A program made the position numbers and the translations under genes. From the NCBI GenBank assembly GCA_021200895.1, contig JAJQFX010000234.1, positions 1 to 5,973 on the forward strand: DNA of 5,973 nucleotides, given 5' to 3'. Each line of letters opens with the position of its first letter. Within the stretch, counting starts at the first letter, position 1. Of this stretch, positions 1-3,460 are shown piece after piece. The notes under the pieces are model-generated. The model was not told the origin of the DNA. It worked only from the letters and a program-made list of their open reading frames with translations, and made no database searches. This DNA is from Clostridiales bacterium. GTDB lineage: Bacteria > Bacillota > Clostridia > Oscillospirales > Oscillospiraceae.

Positions 1-1208
1 GGGGCGGGCGCTTGCAGTTCCGGAGCGGGATCCGCCGGAACGGACACCGGCGCAGCTGCCACCCCTCCGGCGGCCACAGCCGCCTCCAGCCGGGCGATGC
101 GGGCGGACAGGGCGGCGGGGGAGTCCTCCAGCCGGGTGTCGCACATCCGAATCAGGCACAGCTCTGCATCGGTGCGGCGGTTGACGCTGTTTTTCAGGTT
201 GGAAAGGGTGTCCTGTAGCAGGGACAAAAGGTACAAAAGCCGCTGGGCGGTGAAGCCGCCCTCCAGGGTTTTCAGGGTGGCCTCGTCGTAGCCCCCCGCC
301 ATCAAGTCGGCCCCCTGGGGCGCGGTCTTGCGGATGAGCAGGTCGCGGCACAGCTGGGCCAGCTCGTCCAGGACGGCGCTGACATCCTTCCCGTTGGCGT
401 ACAGTTCCGCCAGGGCGGACAGGGCCGCGGCGGTATCCCCCCGGCGGATGTCGTTCATAATATGGGCGGTTTGCAGATTGCCTGCCAGGCCCAGGGTGTC
501 CAGCACCAGGGCCTTGTCCACCCGGCCTCCGGCGACGGCGCACTGGTCCAGCAGGGAGAGGGCATCCCGCATCCCGCCGTCCGCCAGACGGGCCAGCAGG
601 GCCGCTGCGTCGCCGGTCAGGTCGATGCCCTCGCACTGGGAGACATAGTTCAGCCGCCCGGCAATGTCCGCCGCCTGGATCCGCTTGAAGGAGAACCGCT
701 GGCACCGGGACAGGATGGTGGCGGGCACCTTGTGCAGCTCGGTGGTGGCCAGAATGAACATGAGATGCTCCGGCGGCTCCTCCAGGATTTTCAGCAGGGC
801 GTTGAAGGCCGCTACGGAAAGCATATGCACCTCGTCCACAATGTAGACCCGTTTCTTCACGGCGGCGGGGGCGAACACCGCCTCCTCCCGCAGGGCGCGC
901 ACCTGGTCAACGCCGTTGTTGGAGGCGGCGTCCAGTTCCGCCACGTCCAGGATGGAGCCATCCTCGATGCCCCGGCAGGCGGGGCATTTGCCGCAGGGGT
1001 TCCCGTCGATGGGGTGCTCACAGTTCACCGCCTTGGCCAGGATTTTCGCGCAGGTGGTCTTGCCCGTCCCCCGGGTGCCGGTGAACAGGTAGGCATGGGA
1101 GGTGCGCCCCGCCGCCACCTGGCGTTTCAGCGTCTCCGTGATATGGGATTGACCAACAACATCGTCAAAGAGCTTTGGCCTCCATTTGCGATACAGCGCT
1201 TGATACAT
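1..1208 (-). CDS. dnaX: DNA polymerase III gamma/tau subunit (clamp-loader ATPase), 3' end missing
   Basis: This is the motor subunit of the clamp loader, which opens the sliding clamp and loads it on primed DNA in the replisome. Translating minus from ATG 1208-1206 gives 402 codons open to the left edge. The start MYQALYRKWRP is typical of the family. The Walker A motif GTRGTGKT is at residues 44-51. A four-cysteine zinc module is at C63, C72, C75 and C78. The Walker B/DExH motif VDEVHML is near 124-130, and the SRC arginine-finger motif is near 167-169. After about residue 375 the protein turns into an Ala/Pro-rich linker, as expected before the tau-type tail. Bacterial DnaX is usually about 550-640 aa, so roughly the last third is outside the window. 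The start is supported by GGAGGGG (1215-1221) six bases upstream. The SRP RNA gene lies directly upstream on the same strand, as in Bacillus. Identification is very secure. Confidence 0.97.
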   Translation of the reverse strand, partial: MYQALYRKWRPKLFDDVVGQSHITETLKRQVAAGRTSHAYLFTGTRGTGKTTCAKILAKAVNCEHPIDGNPCGKCPACRGIEDGSILDVAELDAASNNGVDQVRALREEAVFAPAAVKKRVYIVDEVHMLSVAAFNALLKILEEPPEHLMFILATTELHKVPATILSRCQRFSFKRIQAADIAGRLNYVSQCEGIDLTGDAAALLARLADGGMRDALSLLDQCAVAGGRVDKALVLDTLGLAGNLQTAHIMNDIRRGDTAAALSALAELYANGKDVSAVLDELAQLCRDLLIRKTAPQGADLMAGGYDEATLKTLEGGFTAQRLLYLLSLLQDTLSNLKNSVNRRTDAELCLIRMCDTRLEDSPAALSARIARLEAAVAAGGVAAAPVSVPADPAPELQAPA

Positions 1209-1214
1209 ACCCAG

Positions 1215-1221
1215 CCCCTCC
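1215..1221 (-). promoter_or_regulatory. Ribosome binding site of dnaX
   Basis: GGAGGGG on minus lies six bases before the dnaX ATG and fixes that start. It begins only a few bases after the T-run of the upstream terminator. Confidence 0.85.
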
Positions 1222-1225
1222 AGAC

Positions 1226-1261
1226 AACAAAAAAGCGGTGGCCGCACAATATGGCCATCGC
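1226..1261 (-). terminator. Intrinsic terminator between SRP RNA and dnaX
   Basis: On minus, GCGATGGCC (1261-1253) pairs with GGCCACCGC (1243-1235) around a nine-base loop, with one A-C mismatch in a nine-position stem. Six T (1234-1229) and then GTTG follow. This is a normal Rho-independent terminator. It would end the SRP RNA transcript about 20 bases before dnaX, so dnaX must be expressed by read-through or from a weak promoter I could not see in 1262-1310. Confidence 0.8.
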
Positions 1262-1310
1262 TCCTGCGGACGGATTCCGTCATACATCCGGCACGATACA
1301 TTACAGAAAG

Positions 1311-1447
1311 GCTTCGGCAATCGACTCAGAGACGACTGGCTGCGGCACACGACAGGGTCCGCTTAATGCTGCTCGGTTCCCCGCCTGACATGGTTCACAG
1401 TCTGCCGTTGCGCAGGGCCGTCTCCTCAAACACCGACTGCCGAAGCT
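1311..1447 (-). ncRNA. ffs: Signal recognition particle RNA (4.5S/scRNA type)
   Basis: This is the RNA scaffold of the signal recognition particle. It binds Ffh and targets nascent membrane and secreted proteins to the translocon. On minus the ends pair perfectly: GCTTCGGCA (1446-1438) with TGCCGAAGC (1319-1311). Conserved SRP blocks follow in order: CGCAACGGCA, then TGTGAACCATGTCAGG, the apical CGG-GGAA-CCG hairpin, GAGCAGCATTAAG, and finally GTGTGCCGCAG. The GGAA tetraloop is closed by CGG/CCG where E. coli has CC/GG, a compensated change that keeps the fold. The asymmetric loop with its GCAGC strand, where Ffh binds, is intact. About 137 nt is longer than E. coli 4.5S (114 nt) and far shorter than the Bacillus scRNA (about 270 nt), so it appears to lack a full Alu domain. 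The neighbour dnaX matches Bacillus gene order. Exact mature ends are inferred from the terminal pairing. Confidence 0.92.
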
Positions 1448-1454
1448 ATCGCTT

Positions 1455-1483
1455 ATTATACACACTTTGCCGGGAAAATGCAA
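1455..1483 (-). promoter_or_regulatory. Sigma-A promoter of SRP RNA (and dnaX by read-through)
   Basis: On minus, -35 TTGCAT (1483-1478), a 17-bp spacer and -10 TATAAT (1460-1455). The predicted start is at about 1447-1449, which coincides with the 5' end of the SRP RNA terminal helix. Confidence 0.9.
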
Positions 1484-1500
1484 GCCCCTTCTTTGGAAAT

Positions 1501-1528
1501 TCCGCCGTCCGGCGGCAAAATTTTTGCC
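1501..1528. repeat. Two adjacent inverted repeats in the divergent intergenic region
   Basis: CCGCC-GTCC-GGCGG (1503-1516) is followed by GGCAAAA-T-TTTTGCC (1514-1528), a perfect 7-bp inverted repeat with a one-base centre. They lie about 30-45 bp upstream of the SRP RNA -35 element and in front of the divergent alarmone synthetase leader. They could be an operator, an A/T-rich UP-like element or a hairpin; the sequence alone does not decide. Confidence 0.35.
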
Positions 1529-1537
1529 CGCGCACCA

Positions 1538-1576
1538 TTCACAGATTGTTCATAAAATCACGTGGAAACGTTCATA
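1538..1576 (+). promoter_or_regulatory. Candidate direct-repeat activator sites (OmpR/PhoP-type spacing)
   Basis: TTCACA (1538-1543), TTCATA (1549-1554) and TTCATA (1571-1576) start 11 and 22 bp apart, so all lie on one helix face. Each fits the TT(A/T/C)A(C/T)A half-site described for PhoP-family response regulators in Bacillus. The last copy sits where a -35 would be for the -10 at 1596-1601. This is a pattern match only. Confidence 0.35.
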
Positions 1577-1595
1577 CCATTTTCCCAAAGTGGTG

Positions 1596-1601
1596 TAAAA
1601 T
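1596..1601 (+). promoter_or_regulatory. Possible -10 element of the alarmone synthetase transcript
   Basis: TAAAAT lies about 20 bp before the strong Shine-Dalgarno at 1620-1625. No good -35 hexamer exists at 16-18 bp upstream; TTCATA lies 19 bp upstream. It would suit an activator-dependent promoter. Confidence 0.4.
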
Positions 1602-1634
1602 AAGGGCAACGCCTATCCCAGGAGGAACCGAGTT

Positions 1635-1703
1635 ATGTCAGAGCAGAACGGAACGCTCCGCCCCACAGCGAAGGGCGGGCCTTGCCGGAAAGGCGGCCGC
1701 TGA
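1635..1703 (+). CDS. 22-codon leader ORF in front of the alarmone synthetase
   Basis: ATG 1635 follows AGGAGG (1620-1625) at nine bases, the best ribosome binding site in this region. It encodes MSEQNGTLRP followed by TAKGGPCRKGGR and stops at TGA 1701-1703. One base separates the stop from the ATG at 1705 of the synthetase, an arrangement suited to termination-reinitiation coupling. The leader is in a different frame from the synthetase, which is itself open upstream past this point. So there are two readings: a true leader peptide, or the real N-terminus of the synthetase split off by a one-base indel. I recognise no stall motif, and there is no run of one amino acid as in attenuation leaders. 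Confidence 0.5.
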   Translation: MSEQNGTLRPTAKGGPCRKGGR

Positions 1704-1704
1704 T

Positions 1705-2379
1705 ATGATGCTGGAAAAGTCAAAAATCATCCGCCTGCAGGACCTCTCCCAGGCGGGCTATGTGGACGATGACAAGGCCGACTTCGTCAAGGACTTCATC
1801 CGCATCAACCACATTTACCGCAGCGCCATGCAGGAGGCCTCCACCCGGCTGGACATTCTGGACAGCGAGTTCGCCACCATTTACAACCATTCCCCCATTC
1901 ACCATATGGAGTGCCGGGTCAAGACCCTGGACAGCATTCTGGAGAAGATGAAGCGCAAAAACCTGGAGCTGCGCATTGACAACGTCTATAAACTCCAGGA
2001 CATCGCAGGCATCCGGGTCATCTGCAACTATGTGGATGACATCTACTACCTCCGCAAGCTGCTCATCTCCAGCAACGGCTTTGAGTTGATTCGGGAGAGC
2101 GACTACATCAAGCACCCCAAGCCCAACGGCTACCGGAGCCTGCACCTCATCGTCAGCGTGCCCTTCGTCATCTCCGAGGGGCGGATGGAGCTGCCGGTGG
2201 AGATTCAGCTACGCACCATCGCCATGGATATGTGGGCCAGCCTGGAGCACGAGCTGCGGTACAAGTCCGGCCGGGTCTTTACCGAGGCCGAGGCGGCGGA
2301 GCTGCTGCAATGCTCCAAGGATTTGGCGGCGGTGGATGAGAAGATGCAGACTCTATTCCAGGGGATGCACCAGGAGTAG
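1705..2379 (+). CDS. Small alarmone synthetase (RelA/SpoT synthetase domain; GTP pyrophosphokinase)
   Basis: The protein should transfer pyrophosphate from ATP to GDP/GTP to make ppGpp/pppGpp, the stringent-response alarmones, in the cytoplasm. From ATG 1705 it has 224 aa, the size of single-domain SAS proteins (Bacillus RelQ/YjbM and RelP/YwaC types, about 210 aa). RelA/SpoT synthetase signatures appear in order: the helix around YRSAMQE (38-44), SPIHHMECRVKTLDSILEKM (63-82), LQDIAGIRVICNYVDD (97-112), KHPKPNGYRSLHLIV (136-150) with the substrate-binding YRS, and VEIQLRTIAMDMWASLEHEL (165-184) containing the catalytic Glu of EIQLRT. There is no HD hydrolase, TGS or ACT domain, so it is synthesis-only. 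The pattern looks closer to YwaC than to YjbM, but I could not align it. ATG 1705 has only a weak AAGGCGG site, while the strong site upstream serves the leader ORF, so the start is uncertain. A terminator follows directly. Confidence 0.93.
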   Translation: MMLEKSKIIRLQDLSQAGYVDDDKADFVKDFIRINHIYRSAMQEASTRLDILDSEFATIYNHSPIHHMECRVKTLDSILEKMKRKNLELRIDNVYKLQDIAGIRVICNYVDDIYYLRKLLISSNGFELIRESDYIKHPKPNGYRSLHLIVSVPFVISEGRMELPVEIQLRTIAMDMWASLEHELRYKSGRVFTEAEAAELLQCSKDLAAVDEKMQTLFQGMHQE

Positions 2380-2407
2380 GCCGGACAAGTTCATAGAACC
2401 AATAACC

Positions 2408-2457
2408 GCTTGCAGCCATGCCCTCAGAGGAGGGAACGGCTGCAAGCAATTTTTTTT
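2408..2457 (+). terminator. Rho-independent terminator of the alarmone synthetase gene
   Basis: GCTTGCAGCC (2408-2417) pairs perfectly with GGCTGCAAGC (2438-2447). The loop contains a second CCCTC/GAGGG helix, and eight T (2450-2457) follow. It lies 28 bases after the synthetase stop and works only in the plus direction, because there is no T-run on the other side. Confidence 0.93.
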
Positions 2458-2466
2458 GTTTGGGGG

Positions 2467-2495
2467 TTGACAATATCACCGTATGGTGATACAAT
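2467..2495 (+). promoter_or_regulatory. Strong sigma-A promoter with a palindrome in its spacer
   Basis: -35 TTGACA (2467-2472) is a perfect consensus, the spacer is 17 bp, and the -10 is TACAAT (2490-2495). The spacer is filled by TATCACC-GTAT-GGTGATA (2474-2491), a perfect 7-bp inverted repeat that would place a dimeric repressor between the two hexamers. I do not recognise the cognate regulator. No ORF with a ribosome binding site begins directly downstream. The first candidate genes in this direction are at 2795 and 3071, beyond the tRNA genes on the other strand. Confidence 0.75.
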
Positions 2496-2503
2496 AAGCT
2501 CAA

Positions 2504-2521
2504 CTAGAACAAATGTTCTAG
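2504..2521 (+). promoter_or_regulatory. LexA (SOS) box-like operator
   Basis: CTAGAAC-AAAT-GTTCTAG is a perfect palindrome whose core GAAC-N4-GTTC fits the Gram-positive LexA/DinR box (CGAAC-RNRY-GTTCG) at all positions except the outermost pair. It covers the expected transcription start of the promoter at 2467-2495, a position at which LexA would block initiation. No SOS gene is adjacent, so function is inferred. Confidence 0.5.
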
Positions 2522-2532
2522 CTGAAGGCAGG

Positions 2533-2565
2533 AAAGAAACCTTCATCCGAAGGATGAAGGTTTCT
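2533..2565 (-). terminator. 3' hairpin/terminator of the tRNA operon
   Basis: A perfect 14-bp inverted repeat (2535-2548 with 2552-2565) begins at the last base of the tRNA-Tyr CCA end. On minus its apex can be read as a C(UUCG)G tetraloop. It is followed on minus only by a short T-rich stretch (TTTCTTTCC). On plus there is no T-run. It is likely the terminator or 3' processing stop of the tRNA transcript. Confidence 0.7.
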
Positions 2566-2650
2566 GGTGGGAGATTGTGGATTCGAACCACAGTAGGCTT
2601 GCGCCAGCAGATTTACAGTCTGTCCCCTTTAGCCACTTGGGTAATCTCCC
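2565..2650 (-). tRNA. tRNA-Tyr (anticodon GTA)
   Basis: On minus the gene starts GGGAGAT and ends ATCTCCC-A-CCA, so CCA is encoded. The anticodon stem-loop is CAGA-CTGTAAA-TCTG with anticodon GTA. A long variable arm (class II) follows, and the T-arm TGTGG-TTCGAAT-CCACA pairs fully. It is 86 nt and is the second gene of a two-tRNA operon, 10 bases after tRNA-Thr. Confidence 0.97.
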
Positions 2651-2660
2651 ATATGAAATA

Positions 2661-2736
2661 TGGAGCTGGTTGACGGACTTGAACCCCCGACCTGCTGATT
2701 ACAAATCAGCTGCTCTACCAACTGAGCTAAACCAGC
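2661..2736 (-). tRNA. tRNA-Thr (anticodon TGT)
   Basis: On minus the gene starts GCTGGTT and ends AACCAGC-T-CCA, with CCA encoded; 76 nt. The D-arm is GCTCAGTTGGTAGAGC and the anticodon stem-loop is GCTGA-TTTGTAA-TCAGC with anticodon TGT. The T-stem GGGGG/CCGTC has one G-G mismatch at its middle pair and one G-U wobble, with a normal TTCAAGT loop. It is the first gene of the operon. Confidence 0.96.
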
Positions 2737-2772
2737 ATTTGGCGTTGTCTGTGTTGCCGCTCAACAAAAGGT

Positions 2773-2801
2773 ATCATACCAGAATGGAGGGAAAATGTCA
2801 A
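2773..2801 (-). promoter_or_regulatory. Sigma-A promoter of the tRNA-Thr/tRNA-Tyr operon
   Basis: On minus, -35 TTGACA (2801-2796), a 17-bp spacer and -10 TATGAT (2778-2773). The start at about 2766 gives a 30-base leader before tRNA-Thr. The -35 overlaps the start codon of the plus-strand gene at 2795. Confidence 0.92.
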
Positions 2802-3031
2802 GCACAAATTTTCTTTTTTTCGATTTTTTTGCAGGGGAAGCCATACGCCGCCCACGCCCTCAGCCTCCCCGGGACGAGCAGCTGGCCCCGTCCCTCTGCT
2901 GCCAGCGCTGCGGCAGGCCCCTTTACTGGGGCGACCTGGCCGCCCTCTGGGAGGGGGCGGTGTATTGCCCGGGCTGCGGCCCGGAGGAGGCGCCGCTTTG
3001 GAGCATTTCAGACTATCTGCTGCGCCGGTAG
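2795..3031 (+). CDS. Small zinc-ribbon protein of unknown function
   Basis: This 78-aa protein has two CxxC knuckles, C36-QR-C39 and C58-PG-C61, each followed by Gly (CG), the usual form of a zinc ribbon that structures a small nucleic-acid- or protein-binding fold. The N-terminal 15 residues are Phe-rich (STNFLFFDFFAG) and are encoded by a T-rich tract; residues 16-30 are basic and Pro-rich. ATG 2795 has GGAGGG (2786-2791) only three bases upstream, slightly close. The start overlaps the -35 of the divergent tRNA promoter. I see no good plus-strand promoter just upstream: TATCAT at 2772-2777 lacks a matching -35. The HTH gene starts 39 bases downstream, so the two are probably co-transcribed. 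I do not recognise the family. It could be an accessory factor of the HTH protein, which is inference from adjacency alone. Confidence 0.65.
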   Translation: MSSTNFLFFDFFAGEAIRRPRPQPPRDEQLAPSLCCQRCGRPLYWGDLAALWEGAVYCPGCGPEEAPLWSISDYLLRR

Positions 3032-3070
3032 CCCGGCGCGATTATTTTGACAGGAAGGAAGGGAACCCCA

Positions 3071-3460
3071 TTGAACCAGACAAGGCAACGCCCTGACATC
3101 CACCACAGCGGACGGGACGCCAGGCTGCTGGCCTACTATATCCCCCTAATCCTCGACCCGGAGGCTGCCCGGCTGGCCGACCGGCGGAAGGCAGCCCTGG
3201 CCGGGTACCTGCGTCAGGAGCTGACCGAGCGGGAGCTGGACTGCCTGCGGCTCTACTTTGTGGAGGGGCTGAGCCTGGAGGCTATCAGCGGCCTGCTCCA
3301 TATAGGCTGCTCCACCATCTCCCGGAACATCGCAAGAGGGAGAGCACGCATTGACCGCGTGCTCTCCCTAGGCAGCGAGTTATTGGGGGCAGGATTTCAT
3401 CCGGGGGTAGCGCTTCGGTTTGGAGCGCCTCCTCCACCGGGAAGGTCAGAGACGCCTTGA
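3071..3460 (+). CDS. Sigma-70 region-4-like HTH DNA-binding protein
   Basis: From TTG 3071 the protein is 129 aa. Residues 51-94 contain LTERELDCLRLYFVEGLSLE and then AISGLL..CSTISRNIARGRARI, a helix-turn-helix like region 4.2 of sigma factors and LuxR-type regulators. The SxSTISRxIxRGRxRI recognition helix is typical of short sigma-like HTH proteins in Clostridia. There is no region 2, so it is not a complete sigma factor. Residues 1-50 are Arg/Ala-rich and helical. The TTG start is chosen because AAGGAAGGG (3055-3063) lies seven bases upstream; a TTG at 3047 is in frame but lacks such a site. The last ~30 residues (GAGFHPG onward, Pro-rich) run antisense to the kinase gene and do not look like normal protein. 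A one-base-shorter G run at 3385-3389 would end the protein at TAG 3408-3410. Target genes are unknown. Confidence 0.75.
   Translation: MNQTRQRPDIHHSGRDARLLAYYIPLILDPEAARLADRRKAALAGYLRQELTERELDCLRLYFVEGLSLEAISGLLHIGCSTISRNIARGRARIDRVLSLGSELLGAGFHPGVALRFGAPPPPGRSETP

Noticed and set aside
462..1388. Long plus-strand open frame opposite dnaX
   Set aside because: It is the GC-rich antisense shadow of dnaX, rich in Gly/Gln/His with no domain, and runs across the SRP RNA and terminator.
1366..1704. Upstream in-frame extension of the alarmone synthetase to 1366
   Set aside because: It would run antisense through the SRP RNA gene and its promoter, has no family similarity before about 1705, and lacks a ribosome binding site.
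1720..2145. 141-aa minus-strand open frame
   Set aside because: Antisense to the conserved RelA/SpoT core, with a Val/Leu-rich composition typical of reverse-frame shadows.
2390..2400. GTTC-ATA-GAAC after the synthetase stop, resembling a LexA half-site pair
   Set aside because: The spacer is three bases instead of four and it lies between a stop codon and its terminator, so a regulatory role is unlikely.
2410..2673. 87-aa plus-strand open frame (and the ORF from 2554) after the orphan promoter
   Set aside because: Mostly reads a terminator, the operator region and the reverse complement of tRNA-Tyr; a well-known type of spurious protein.
2771..2781. GGTAT-C-ATACC palindrome at the tRNA -10
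   Set aside because: Short, and largely explained by the -10 hexamer itself; no second site.
2577..3050. 157-aa plus-strand open frame
   Set aside because: Its N-terminal half translates the antisense of two tRNA genes, and the rest is out of frame with the zinc-ribbon gene.
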